Shown here piece by piece: positions 22,720-33,075 of a DNA stretch of 64,000 nt. Origin of the DNA: Entomortierella parvispora (Eukaryota; Mortierellomycota; Mortierellomycetes; Mortierellales; Mortierellaceae); assembly GCA_963573315.1 (NCBI GenBank), contig OY752144.1, positions 614,501 to 678,500 on the forward strand, read 5' to 3'. Position 1 is the first letter of the stretch. Each line of letters starts with the position of its first letter. The notes under the pieces are model-generated. The model did not search any database. It was not told where the DNA came from and worked only from the letters and a program-made list of their open reading frames with translations. Made by a program: the position numbers and the translations under genes.

Positions 22720-23721
22720 ACAAAGCAGACGATGCGCTGCTCTTTCTTTTCAAAACTTTTCTGTTATATACTCTGCTATCTGTTGTTTCTATTGCTCATT
22801 TTGGTAGTTATTTTCATTTCATATCGCCATTGTCGGTCACTTTCGAAGGACTATTTTTTATACGAACCCGCTCTTAATAAACTATCCATTCTAATATGAA
22901 ACTAATGGTATCATCCTGCTATTACTCGGGAACACGGTCATTTTTTGACGACCATAGGCAAAGTACATGAATTCCTGTTTTCTTTTGATCCAGATCGATG
23001 CTCCTCGGTGAAAAAAAAAACTTCGTGCACTCGATCTCGCACGCGTGCGATGACATGGTGCTTTTGTCGACATTGCTGTTCAAACTCGGAGATCATCTGA
23101 CAGTTAAGGTAACTTGGGATCTGAGAAGCCCATATGATGAAAGAAGGGATCTACCACCATATAGGATCACAGAAAACGATATTCCTTGGTCCGTCATACT
23201 GCTTTGATGCAGCCCACGCGATTGTTTACTGTGTACCCTGTCTGCACTGGTACTGGTTGCTTCACAAGATCGACCAAAAACAATGTAGATGTTCAAAGCA
23301 AGATCGCCTGGCTCTTGGAGAGGACCAATCGGAAGGATGGATCCGACGAGGGACACAAAGTATTAGGTGATTCTCTTGTCGTGGACCATTTATCTTCATC
23401 ATAAAATATGAGTCCGTGTTTTTCGTCCGACTCATTCAGAAACTGCCGATAGGTAGTCCTTCATACACAGCTCGTTATCAAAGATAGACAGATATGGCCT
23501 CCTGTAAAACTTCCCCAGCAGAAAACAAGCGGCCGGAGCTTCAGTCGCGTATGCAGTGGGAAACAACAGGGAGGCCTCCAATCACGTCTGCAGCAACAAG
23601 GAGCGCGTTTGCCACCAAATTAGGGGCTGGCGGAGATTGAAGTTGAGGCGACCTTGATGATGATTGTCAACTCACAATCTCAATTCATTCATCCCACACG
23701 TACAATTCTATCATTCCAGCA
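22720..23721. other. spacer between HMG-box and F-box genes
   Basis: Both flanking genes are on the plus strand. A possible AATAAA lies near 22875. Frames at 23090-23400 on both strands are short and show no domain. The 80 bases before 23722 are likely the leader of the F-box gene. Nothing else seen. Confidence 0.45.
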
Positions 23722-25356
23722 ATGTCCAACCCGGAGGCCCTGATGGTCCCAGAGATCCTGACTCGCATCGCTCGATTCGTGAGTCGGGGTCAGGCCGCTA
23801 CTTGCATGCGGGTCTGCAAGGCATGGAAGCCGGAGTTCGAGCGAGAGGCGTGGAGTACAGTCGAATACACAGAGCACTACCCAAACGTACTAGTTGCCCA
23901 AGTCCCGCTCAGGATATTAAAGCAGAAAGCCCATCTCATTCGACACCTCGTCTATATAATCATCAACAAAAACTTCAATCCCACTCTCGCGTTGCGCTGT
24001 CCAAACCTTCAAACCGTTCGCTTCGGGATCAATGGAAATCAATGGGATGCCCTCACAAGCATGATCCAGGATCAGCCGTTCCTCTACAAGCTCGAGATCA
24101 GAGACCTGTCTCCCGATGAGAACGTGGCTGTGTCGGAATCGTTTTTGAAGGCAATGTTGACTTGCCCAAAGCTTGCTCTCCTGGAAACGGCCGATCTCCT
24201 TTTCGATCAGGAGGGAGCCAAGCAATACTTCCGATCAATTGCGAACACGCATCGAGTTACAACAAGGGATGGCTCCTTCTCGAACTATCTCTTTGATTCG
24301 AAAGACGAGGTTTCGTTCCCTAGTCTGCAATCCTTGCAGCTGCGTAAAGTCGCGTCTCTGCAGGGACAGGTGGAATGGATCGTCCGGTGCCCAAGTCTGG
24401 TCTCCCTTCTTTTAGAGCCACACGACGACACAACAATATTAACAAGATCGGGTCTTGTCGAGGAGTTTAGCAGGCGCGTGCCTGATGCCTGCCCCCATTT
24501 GAAAATTCTGGACCTGCGCTTGTCTTTCTCGGATGAAGAAATGGCCAAGATCTTGGACTCCCTTAAGGCGGTCGAAAAGTTGACAGTACCCAAGTCTGAT
24601 TTTGGCCCCCAGTCTCTCGACGCCATCCGCAGCCATTTCATTACCCTCAAGGAAATCAATATCCAAAACAGCGTGTACTGGACAAGCGAGAGTGTTCAGG
24701 CACTCATGAGTTCGTGCCCGAATCTCGAGAGCCTCTGCGCCGATGAGCTCAGATACGAGGATCTTATTCGAAATTCTTGGGTGTGTCGCGGTCTTCGACG
24801 GTTGGATATTAATATTGCAGTGGACAAGCCCCGCGATCAACAAATGAGGGTCTTCAAAAAGCTGGCAAAGCTCAAGCGACTGGAATGGCTGAGGATCGGA
24901 CGATATAAATCGGCAACGGGAAAGTCTTTTTGGCTAGACCTGTCTTTTACAGCCGGGATTAATAGTTTAAAGTCCTTGAGGAGATTGCAGTACTTTCATG
25001 GCTGTGATATTCTTGAGTTGGCCATTGAGAAAAATGGGAGCTATAAAGCTGTCAGGTGGATTTTGGCGAACTGGGGGCAACTCAAGACTCTGCAAGGCCA
25101 TATTCCGGGCGATTATTCGGCTTACAGGAAGACCAAGAGGGCTCTGAAGAGAAGAGGAATCAAGTACATCGAAGACGCTGCTTGTTATCCAGTGGAGACG
25201 AGCAACGACGAGCGTGACGAGGATGAAAGTGAGGATGATGATGATGACACCGATGACGACGATGATTTTTATGATGACGATGATAGTGATGCGGAGGTGG
25301 GGATGATAACCTCCATCTCCACCCAGATCTTTCGCGCTATCGGAGGAATTAGTTGA
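23722..25356 (+). CDS. F-box / leucine-rich repeat protein
   Basis: An intronless 544-residue protein. Residues about 5-45 (EALMVPEILTRIARFVSR and AATCMRVCKAWKPEFE) form a fungal F-box, which would bind Skp1 in an SCF ubiquitin ligase. The rest is built of irregular leucine-rich repeats with lines such as ALRCPNLQTVRFG, SFPSLQSLQLRKV, CPHLKILDLRLSF and SCPNLESLCADEL, forming a substrate-binding solenoid. The end is an Asp/Glu/Ser tract, about residues 497-530, coded by GAT/GAC repeats at 25206-25295. Mortierella-like fungi carry many such intronless F-box/LRR genes, and this has the look of one. The substrate cannot be guessed. The start is the first ATG, with the F-box beginning a few residues later as usual. 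An internal ATG at residue 8 would still keep the domain. Confidence 0.87.
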   Translation: MSNPEALMVPEILTRIARFVSRGQAATCMRVCKAWKPEFEREAWSTVEYTEHYPNVLVAQVPLRILKQKAHLIRHLVYIIINKNFNPTLALRCPNLQTVRFGINGNQWDALTSMIQDQPFLYKLEIRDLSPDENVAVSESFLKAMLTCPKLALLETADLLFDQEGAKQYFRSIANTHRVTTRDGSFSNYLFDSKDEVSFPSLQSLQLRKVASLQGQVEWIVRCPSLVSLLLEPHDDTTILTRSGLVEEFSRRVPDACPHLKILDLRLSFSDEEMAKILDSLKAVEKLTVPKSDFGPQSLDAIRSHFITLKEINIQNSVYWTSESVQALMSSCPNLESLCADELRYEDLIRNSWVCRGLRRLDINIAVDKPRDQQMRVFKKLAKLKRLEWLRIGRYKSATGKSFWLDLSFTAGINSLKSLRRLQYFHGCDILELAIEKNGSYKAVRWILANWGQLKTLQGHIPGDYSAYRKTKRALKRRGIKYIEDAACYPVETSNDERDEDESEDDDDDTDDDDDFYDDDDSDAEVGMITSISTQIFRAIGGIS

Positions 25357-25823
25357 GAATGAGGATGGGGGACGAATAGATGTAGGTTTCGACTAGTCCT
25401 GACTATTACTTCAGTATAAAGAATGTCGTTTTTTTTCCCTCATCTCGCGATGTATGATGAAGTATTATTTTTTTCTTCTTTCGCCTACGGTGACTTGATA
25501 AGCCTTCCCGAAAGATCGTCAGATCCGAGCTCTTTTAATGGATCTGTATCAAGAACGTCTTCATCAGCAGGACCGACCATTCATAATCATTCATAGACAT
25601 TCACAAGAGATAAATCAGCATTCTTTGTCATAAGATTGAGAGAGAGAATTGTTTTAATTTCTTTCCCGATGATCCAGCACAAGGAAAAATAGTGGCTGTT
25701 CAGTAAAGCGTACAAAAGTAACAAGGGTATGGGAATGGTCTAGGTAGTAATACGAAGGGGTAACTGTTTGGCCCCAAAAGAAAGTCTAGGGAGCACAAGT
25801 CTAGGGATGTTGTCTTTGTTTTT
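25357..25823. other. convergent spacer
   Basis: Contains the 3' ends of the F-box gene (+) and the DPBB gene (-). T-rich with no gene-like frame. Confidence 0.45.
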
Positions 25824-26267
25824 TTAGACAAACACCCACTGGATGTTGATGACACCAGTCTCAAGGGAAGCCAATTGCTTGAAGACGGCCTGGGAGAGAT
25901 CCAAGCTACCGGGCTTGCAGAACTGAGCGGGGCAGGTATCGACGACCTTGGCAGTGACCGTCTTTCCACCGGACTGGATACGGACTTCACGACCGCACTG
26001 GGAGGTGCCACCCATCTGAGCAGCGTTCATGGCAACGATCATATCGTTGGTGTCGAAGGGTTGACCACAGCTGCCGACGGTGTCAGTGAACCAGGTGCCG
26101 CGACCAGAGAAAGGAGAAGAAACAGCGGCGGCGATCGAGATGTCCTGCTGCTCGGCGGATGGAATCTCGGTAGCGGAGGTATGACGAGTAGGGGCGGCAA
26201 CGGGCGCAGCCGAGGAGACGGCGAGGAGGGCGGCAGCGGCCAAAAGAGTGAGCTTGTTGAAGATCAT
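25824..26267 (-). CDS. secreted double-psi beta-barrel (RlpA/expansin-like) protein
   Basis: A single exon of 147 residues. Residues 1-20 form a clear signal peptide (hydrophobic LLAAAALLAVSS, then AAP). A short Ser/Thr/Ala linker leads to one double-psi beta-barrel domain: GRGTWFTDTVGSCGQPFDTN, then MIVAMNAAQMGG, a CGREVRIQSGGK strand, the hallmark VDTCPAQFCKPGSLDLS, and ending in INIQWVFV. Cysteines in SCG, QCG, TCP and FCK probably pair. The family covers barwin-like, cerato-platanin-related and expansin-like wall proteins. The stand-alone barrel without the expansin carbohydrate-binding domain is typical of small fungal secreted proteins. Catalysis cannot be inferred; binding or loosening of wall polysaccharide is the usual proposal. 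The promoter has a strong TATA box and a leader of about 90-100 bases, suggesting high or regulated expression. Confidence 0.88.
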   Translation of the reverse strand: MIFNKLTLLAAAALLAVSSAAPVAAPTRHTSATEIPSAEQQDISIAAAVSSPFSGRGTWFTDTVGSCGQPFDTNDMIVAMNAAQMGGTSQCGREVRIQSGGKTVTAKVVDTCPAQFCKPGSLDLSQAVFKQLASLETGVINIQWVFV

Positions 26268-26386
26268 GATGTAGGTAGGAGGGGAGAGGAGAAGGGTTGA
26301 GAGTGTGTAGACTTTGGTTTGAAGGTAGGAGAAAGTCGTAAGAAGATCTTTTGGATGAAGAGTAGGATAGTGCAGAAGAGGTCGTC

Positions 26387-26395
26387 CTTTATATA
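26387..26395 (-). promoter_or_regulatory. TATA box of DPBB gene
   Basis: Read on the minus strand this is TATATAAAG, 120 bases before the ATG at 26267. It matches the strict eukaryotic TATA consensus and is one of only two convincing TATA elements I found. Confidence 0.65.
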
Positions 26396-28123
26396 CTTTT
26401 TCAAGGAATCATCGATGATTCCTCGGTACCTGGGAATGAATATTCAAAGATGCCCATGATGGCGTACGCCAGGCTCGCTTTTTTTTTTTTTTTTTCTTGT
26501 TCCTTTGATGCAGGGCCCTCAATGGCTGAAGCGGCTGCGGTGAATGGCGAAAGTGGGCGCAAGAAAGGAGGCAAATGGGCCTTGGGTGACCCTTGCAATT
26601 CGCTGTTCCTGTCCCTGTGGACTTTGGTTGTGATTCGAGCGCTTGTTTGCTACGGGCCAGGATTGGCAGTCAGCCAAACCAGCCCTCTCCCAAGGTGTCA
26701 ATTATCCTGAGACTCCATGGACGGGCTGTCGATAAAGGCGGACCTGCAGGGGAGACGGCAAAGCAACAAACACAGCAGGGCGTCGCGGCGCGCAGTGGAC
26801 ATGTCTTGGATCTGTCCTTGGGACTGTCTTCTGTGCTGATTCGACCGTGCGCCGCGACTAAGCCCTTTAAGAGCCCACGGTGCCCCCGGCCATCTTTCTC
26901 TTCTTTGCCATTGCGCGCCATTGGCCGGTCGGTAGGAGGCTGGAAGGGTCTCGATACAGCCCTAAGCCTCCTTCCTTTGGTCAAAGAAAAGGTCCGCTGC
27001 CGTTCGTGCATCAAGTTCTACACCACACAGACACCTTTTTCATCAATTTGTTGTGACCTTTTACTGTCCTCTGTGGTCTAGCAAGGGCGCGCTTCGCTGC
27101 ATCGCTACAAAGATCAAGGTGCAATCCTGTTATGAGAAGAGCCTGGACTGTAGTTGCATGTAGGTAGATATCATTGTCGTTGTATCTTGGTCTCTCTCTC
27201 CTTTCCTCACCTCATACCAATTGAGAACAATCATACAATCATTCGTCCAAGAGAGAGAGGATATGTCGAATCAGCAGACAGATTCTTCCTGCTACTCCTA
27301 CTCGACAACATCGCGTAGGGAATTGTACGTGCCAAACTCTCGTTTACCTTGCGTGAGCAGTGAGTGATACAGGCGCAAATTGAGGGTCTCACATTCATCA
27401 TTTCATGAAAACCTATGATGAAGATGCACATCAAGAACTTCCCCTCGAGAATTTTCCCCCGAGAATAAAAAAAAAGGAAGCGAGCGGAACAGATGAATTT
27501 TCGACGAAGCTGATCGTCGTTCCTGAGTATCGATATAGATAGGATCCCGTTGCTCGGAAGCCAATTGCTCCTGCATGAAAGTGTCTTTTTGCAAAAGAAT
27601 ATTGAGTTCATCTTTTGTTGCGTCCAGGTTCATTGAAAGAAGAAGAACGGACGTTTAGGCGACTAGATACAAATGCACCGTCCTATACTTCTTTCCTCGG
27701 TAGGACAAAAGGGAAATCTGCCTTCCAGCACGCTCGGTAGCTCCGGATTGAAAACGTGTGAGGAAATAAGGATCTAAAAGAAATACGGACAGGAAATAAC
27801 GAATCAAGGTTCCCCGCTTCTTTGTAACAAAAAAAAGTCAATGTGGCTCAAGGTTAGGCCATGTTGGATCACACGAAGTCCCCACCTTGAACATAATGTT
27901 TCTGTTTTTGGTCTCAAAAGAAGAGAATAATGAGGGGGAAAGAAAAAAGAAGAAAGAGAAAAAAACGCGAGGGAAATGGGTTGCTCAAAAAAAAAAAAAA
28001 AAAAAAAAAAGATGACGATGTGAAGCGAAGGATATTCTTAAAAGTTGCTGTATTGACTGTGGGTATTGGGTATCTATGGGTGAGGATTGGTGTTGTCCAG
28101 ACTAAGCGCAGAAGCACAGCACT
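26396..28123. other. intergenic 1.7 kb
   Basis: The left part (26400-27080) is balanced in composition but shows no supported gene; a T run lies at 26478-26496. The right part has an A run of over 20 at about 27988-28010. A minus-strand frame at 27403-27633 begins with a coding-like stretch but has no partner exon; see findings. Confidence 0.4.
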
Positions 28124-29344
28124 TTACTTGGTCGACTCGACCTCGTACGCTGGAGGTTGGCTGCTCAAATCCGCTGAAGACGACGATGGCGACAACGAAA
28201 CATCACTGTTGACATCTTCTGGACGTTTCTCATCCATGGAATAACGCGACTTCAAGGACGAGGCTGAGGACGAGACAGGTGAAGGTGCTGTGGAGGGAGA
28301 CATCTTCAAGGAAGAGATCATGTTTGTCCAGTCCTGGTCTCCCTTTCCTTGCTCCTGCACCGCTAGCAAGTGTTCGTAGGCGAGATCGGCCGTGGGCAAA
28401 GCTGCCCCAGTCTCGTGCGCCAGACGACGCATGTGTTTCACATCCTTGAGGCCCAAATCGACCGAGAAACCGCCCTCCTTGGAAAGAGCACTTGCCAATT
28501 TCTTTTTGTGAGAAGAATCCTTCTTGGATCGGAAGAGGCTGCTGCTCTTACTGCTGATACCGTGCGCGCTGCTGTTGCTGCTGGAAGTCTGACCATTGTT
28601 TTCGTTGTTGCTGTTCTCGACCATCTTTTTGCTGTACTCGATCCACGAGGGCGTTGGGAAGAAGGCCTCGATGAACTTGAGGACGGATCCCTGATCGACA
28701 TCCGCCTTCTCGGCCAAGTTCAGTCCCTCGGCCAAAAGCTCCATGGATCCCACTACAAAGAAATTGCCGACCAACTTGAAAGAACATGCCTTGGCCACGT
28801 CCAAGGTCTTGAGATGGATGATGGACTTGGACATGCTGGTGAAGTACAGGCACATCTTCTTGATGGCTTTTTCATCTCCACTCGTCACCCAGACCAACTT
28901 GGCGGCTTTGGCGACCGAGGGCCGACCGAAAATGGGGCACTGCAGGTACACATGCTGTTTCTCTGGAAGGCCAGTGGTCAGACGTTGGTGCAACTCGGTA
29001 GCGAGTGTTGGGTAGATGGTAGAAGTCTCGACAAAGATGACGGAATGCTCCACTTGTCCTGCGAGGTCGATCAACCTGTCATAGATCTCTTGGACTGCAG
29101 CATCGTTGGCCAAGGAGGTAAAGATGATGTTGGACTGGGCGACAAGGTCCTCGAGTGATTTGGCGACACGGGCTCCGTGCGAGTGCATCTTTTGAGATTT
29201 TGCTGGGGATCTGTTCCAGACAGTCATCGTTAACGACCGGGAGGCAAGGTATGAGTTGAGGTTCTTGGCCATGCTATAGCCCATTTCGCCGAGACCGATC
29301 CAACCGATCCGGTCCTGTTGCTTGAGGTGCAGCAAATGATTCAT
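28124..29344 (-). CDS. NAD(P)-dependent 3-hydroxyisobutyrate / 6-phosphogluconate dehydrogenase-like protein
   Basis: A single exon of 406 residues. The Rossmann motif is near the start: GWIGLGEMGYSMAKNL (GxGxxG). Next come WNRSPAKS, TSLANDAAVQEIYDRL and ETSTIYPTLATELH, which match the beta-hydroxyacid dehydrogenase order of cofactor loop, TxxANxxAV and D/ExSTIxP. CSFKLVGNFFVVGSMELLAE carries the lysine that is catalytic in this family, and VDLGLKDVKHMRRLAHETGAALPTADLAYEHL is the helical C-domain. Family enzymes oxidise 3-hydroxyisobutyrate, tartronate semialdehyde or similar acids; the substrate here is unknown. Unlike standard members (about 290-330 residues) it has a Ser/Asn/Lys-rich insertion of about 55 residues inside the C-domain (GQTSSSNSSAHGISSKSSSL) and a Ser/Pro-rich tail ending PPAYEVESTK. 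No mitochondrial presequence is visible, so it is probably cytosolic. Confidence 0.82.
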   Translation of the reverse strand: MNHLLHLKQQDRIGWIGLGEMGYSMAKNLNSYLASRSLTMTVWNRSPAKSQKMHSHGARVAKSLEDLVAQSNIIFTSLANDAAVQEIYDRLIDLAGQVEHSVIFVETSTIYPTLATELHQRLTTGLPEKQHVYLQCPIFGRPSVAKAAKLVWVTSGDEKAIKKMCLYFTSMSKSIIHLKTLDVAKACSFKLVGNFFVVGSMELLAEGLNLAEKADVDQGSVLKFIEAFFPTPSWIEYSKKMVENSNNENNGQTSSSNSSAHGISSKSSSLFRSKKDSSHKKKLASALSKEGGFSVDLGLKDVKHMRRLAHETGAALPTADLAYEHLLAVQEQGKGDQDWTNMISSLKMSPSTAPSPVSSSASSLKSRYSMDEKRPEDVNSDVSLSPSSSSADLSSQPPAYEVESTK

Positions 29345-30064
29345 CTTTATGTATATAGGTGTGGGTGTGGGTCACGCTTGGCTGAAGTCGAAAGTAAGGA
29401 AAGCTATCAGTCTATCGAAAGAATGCCGAGGGTTGAAGTGATGTGAAAGTGAAAGTGAGGTGAGGTGAGAGAGGGAAAAATCGGGGAGAGGGGATCAGAC
29501 CCTGCCTTCTTATATTCTCGCTGGAGCTTGAGTTATCTCGCGAGGATGAGGGATGAGTTTGAACTTCGGTCATTGGGCGAATAGAGCAACAGTGTGAGAC
29601 TTTTGAGTGGTTCAAGAATGGCCCTCGCAAGCTAAAAGCAACCATAACTCTTTTTCTGTCATCATTTCCCAACTGGCTTTGGCTCTTGGGAAATTGTCCT
29701 TGGAAGTCCGAGGAAAGAATCGGAACCGTGCTAGAGCCGTGTAATTGGTCTGGCAGCCAATCAGCACCCACCTGTGGGTCTGCGATGGGTCTCTGCGCGA
29801 CTTGAATCTCCTTCCTGATTTCTCCGGCCAGGTCGCGGGCAAGTCCTGCACGTGACCATTTTTCAATCTCAACGCGTTTTCTTGCAGAGGACTCCCTGGA
29901 CAATTTCATAATCAGCACCGCAAACGTAAAACGTGGTCCTGAGGGTAAAGATACGACCAACAATGAGCAGGCGAAGAGGCCAATCATGGCGTAAAAACAG
30001 CGGACAATGGCGACGGGAAGATAGTGTGGTTATTTCTTTTTATTTGCTCGGACTTTCGAATCGA
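29345..30064. other. spacer upstream of dehydrogenase-like gene
   Basis: Promoter and leader of the minus-strand gene starting at 29344, followed by the 3' end of the hydrolase gene. A minus-strand frame spanning 29412-29987 shows no domain and mixed quality. No further gene supported. Confidence 0.4.
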
Positions 30065-32052
30065 TCACAGCTTGGATCGGACTGGCTCTAGTCTGAACTT
30101 GATCTCCTTCATCCCCTTTGAAACTGGGTTCCATTCACTATACAGCTTTTGTAACCGACCCAGCTCCTTGATCAGGATTTGGTCCCCGCGGGCCAGGATA
30201 TCATCCGCAACGCCTCGCATGCCCCAGGGTAAATAAAAAGGGTTCAGTCGCTGCTTAGCGCGAAAAGGATGCAAGATGGGTTCGCTCCTAGCCTTGGCCG
30301 ATGTTAAACTGCTTGGTGGCTCCAACAGAGATCGAATAGACAGCCTGAGGAATATGAACGAGTTAATACCTACCGCAGGCAGACACGTGCGCAAAAATTT
30401 TCGGGCAATTCAACTTACATGTACACCTCTCGCTCTTCATAAATAGTCGAGTGGCCCTCACTGTAGAGGCTTCCTGCAATAACTTCACTCAAATGAACCA
30501 GGATGCCATGGTCATCCACGCCTGCATTCCTGAGCCTCAAAGAAAAGGCGATCAGATTGATCAAAAAGTCGTTCTTGTAGCTGGCACCGTCCACGTAGAC
30601 GGCACGAACAATCGAAGGATGATGAATGGAGGTCATCACAGCCGAATAAAGAGGTACGACTTGGTCCTCAAGCGATGCAACACAGGTTAGGCGCACACCC
30701 GAAGAAAGCACGACCCGGAGCCCGTCTCGGTACTTTTGTGCAATGTGACTATTCGAGTCCATAAACTCAAACAGCTCTCCCGCAGCTTCAGCCTCGAACC
30801 ATCGTACAATCAGATTGTCCTTCAGGGACGGGAATGGCCCGTGCGAGATACCGGCCATGGTCAACATTCCAATCCTCTGTTTCCTTGGGTCGTCTTCTTT
30901 CACTCTCAGTAAACCATCCTTGATCAATTGAGACACGATGAGAACGCTGGTTGGTGTTCCTTGAGAATGAGTGGCGACAAGGACAAGATCTGCTTCCTGG
31001 ACGGCCTGCCGCCACTCTGTGTTCCGAACCAACTGGTGATAGAGTAGCTCGACTCTCTCCAGAACTTTGCCTTCGCCCTCCAGGGGAATCAATGTCACAT
31101 CCTTGGGGTCGAGACTCTTGCCATGTAATTCCAAGTACTCTTTGAGCGCCAGGTCCATTTCCTCACAAAACTTCTTGCTCGTTCCTGTTGGCTCGCCGAT
31201 AACGGTCCGCAATGCCTTTCGAGGATACCATCCGTGAATGCCAATGATGACAGCCTTATGAATTCCATGTGTTCCTCGAGGGACGAGCCCATCCTTTCCT
31301 GATTCGATGGATCCAGAAATTGCAGGGGGTCGAGAAAAGAACAACCCCTTCAGACTATCCATAGCGCCCCGCCAGCACATTGTAATCCTGTTTGTCAACA
31401 GAGCCGGGGTCACAGACAGCGATGTGGGACCCGAAACCACAATCTCCTGGGGTCCAACAGGGACAGTGAGGACAACACTCGGCAAGACATCCGGAAACTG
31501 CTCGTAGTAATTTGGCAAAACTACATTGTCACGCTTCACCACAGTCTTGGAGAAGGACGCGACCGCCCTGCCTAAAACGGAGGTCGTTCCTGAATCTTTC
31601 TTGCTCAACTTGGGATCGACAGGTGTTTCAGTCTGTAGAGGCAACGATGTGGAGGAGGGGAGGGAGGGCTGCTGGGCGCGCGCCTGGGTATCTTGTGGTG
31701 GCTGCTGCTGTTGTTGTTGTTGTTGTTGTTGTTGTTGCTGCTGCTGCTGCTGCTGTTCTTGTTGTTGTTGCCTCTGCCGACGCTCTGTTTCTTCCGGGTC
31801 TTGCACCATCTCTGAGGAGGAGAAGGATTCTGTCCTCTGGAACCGGACTCGGTTCCCGTGCACGTCCTGACGCTCTCCTTCCCGGTAATCCGTCATTTGA
31901 TGCATCCTTGGATCAACATCTTCAACAGCAACAACACTCTGCTCATCCGCCGTGCCCTGGGTCCCTCCACCCCCTAGACTTGTGGGCAGAAGCGAGCGCA
32001 GGCCGCCTTTGAGGCCACTAGTCCAGGTCGAGCCTGGTCCGGAAGAGGACAT
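30065..32052 (-). CDS. YML020W-like alpha/beta hydrolase-fold protein
   Basis: Two exons, 30419..32052 and 30065..30344, are joined in phase 2 by a GT-AG intron and give 637 residues. The second exon codes the conserved tail (LNPFYLPWGMRGVADDILAR), which supports the splice. The first 170 residues are disordered and include a glutamine run coded by about 31697-31770. The hydrolase core starts with AVIIGIHGWYP (oxyanion-side loop, about residues 268-277), has the nucleophile elbow ATHSQGTP with Ser at about 363, and an acid/histidine region near SLEDQVVPLYSAVM. I recall this pattern from the fungal family of budding yeast YML020W, uncharacterised alpha/beta hydrolases. The first glycine of the usual GxSxG elbow is Thr here. 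No signal peptide or clear membrane span is seen. The biochemical function is unknown; a lipase or esterase activity is only inferred. Confidence 0.72.
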
Positions 32053-32367
32053 TCGACAGTCTCGGCTTTATAAATGGCTGAGGAGACAGTCCAGATGGAT
32101 GGCGGGGAAGGGGAGGGGAGGAGGGGCTGGAGGAATGAAAATGTGCGAGGGGAGGAGAAAGAGGGATGGACAATGGACAACGGACAATGCACATCCACAG
32201 TGAGACAGAGACAGAGAGAAAGATGGAGCCGAGCAAAGCCCGTCCGTCCGTCCGTCGGATCGGAGCATGTGACCTGCGTCTGCACTCTGTTCATAGCTGT
32301 CCGTTGCGATATGCAGAATGGTTTTTATCTATGGTTTTTCATGTTTTTTCTTTCTATCTGTTATCAG
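32053..32367. other. short spacer between hydrolase and membrane protein genes
   Basis: About 315 bases that should contain the promoter of the hydrolase gene (minus strand) and the 3' end of the upstream membrane protein gene. C/T-rich on the minus strand just upstream of 32052. No gene. Confidence 0.45.
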
Positions 32368-33075
32368 TTAAACCCGAGTGCGGGCTTGAATGCTGTGCTC
32401 GTCCACCTCGGGCGCATCTTCTTCTCCAGGGATCAGACTTTGATGCTGAGCGTAACCTCGGTGTTGACTTTCACCATATGTCGTAGATACAGGTTGTCGC
32501 GACGGTGATTGTGTCGAACCGACCTGGGCAATGACCGGTCCATATCCAAGTCCTGGTTGTGCACTTGATGGTGGGAATGAAGGTGGTGGTGGTCTTGCTA
32601 GGTAGGCGCCCGAAGCCTCACGGATGGCATTCATGTTCATATCTTGTGAAAACCCTTGCTGGGACGGATGTGGCGGTGGATGGTTGTAATAACTAAAGTT
32701 GGTCGTCCTGACACCTCCATGTCCTAATACGGCGGACCTTGGCACGAGGACAAGATCCTCACCCGTTCCTGTCCTCATCCCTGTGGGCCCTGTCGTTACC
32801 ACTGTTGCAGAGTAGACCGGTACTGTCGTAATGGAGTAGGGGGGCAAGGATCCATCGATATGGGGACCAGAGTTGATCGGACTCACGACCTCGCCTGGCG
32901 TCAATTGCATCCCGATCCTTTGAGAGTACTCGGAAGCACGGCGGCGCTTTGAACAATACCAAAGGACAACCACAAAAGCAATAAGCGCAACGGCACCGTT
33001 GACCCCGACAATGATGATCCATAAAGTGCCTGCTTGTGGCGGCCAGCCACCATCGCCCACGTAATAATAAGCCAT
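32368..33075 (-). CDS. single-span membrane protein with proline-rich tail and LPxY motif
   Basis: A single exon of 235 residues that I do not recognise by name. It has a short N-terminus (MAYYYVGDGGWPPQAG), one membrane segment at about residues 17-41 (IIIVGVNGAVALIAFVVVLW), a basic stop-transfer patch CSKRRR, then about 190 residues of Pro/Ser/Gln-rich, probably cytosolic tail. The positive-inside rule puts the tail in the cytosol. Residues 77-80 (LPPY, followed by SI) fit the L/P-P-x-Y consensus for WW domains of Rsp5/Nedd4 ubiquitin ligases. The tail ends in acidic GEEDAPEVDEHS. There is no signal peptide. The layout resembles small membrane adaptors for Rsp5 or wall-stress-sensor-like proteins lacking an ectodomain; both are guesses. 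The leader upstream of 33075 is C/T-rich on the coding strand. Confidence 0.68.
   Translation of the reverse strand: MAYYYVGDGGWPPQAGTLWIIIVGVNGAVALIAFVVVLWYCSKRRRASEYSQRIGMQLTPGEVVSPINSGPHIDGSLPPYSITTVPVYSATVVTTGPTGMRTGTGEDLVLVPRSAVLGHGGVRTTNFSYYNHPPPHPSQQGFSQDMNMNAIREASGAYLARPPPPSFPPSSAQPGLGYGPVIAQVGSTQSPSRQPVSTTYGESQHRGYAQHQSLIPGEEDAPEVDEHSIQARTRV

Noticed and set aside
27987-28010. A-run as retroposon tail
   Set aside because: No upstream element, target duplication or open frame was found; A/T runs of this length are common throughout the window.
28370-29158. 262-codon plus-strand open frame
   Set aside because: Lies antisense to the dehydrogenase-like gene, whose motifs are clear; the frame has no domain and follows codon bias of the other strand.
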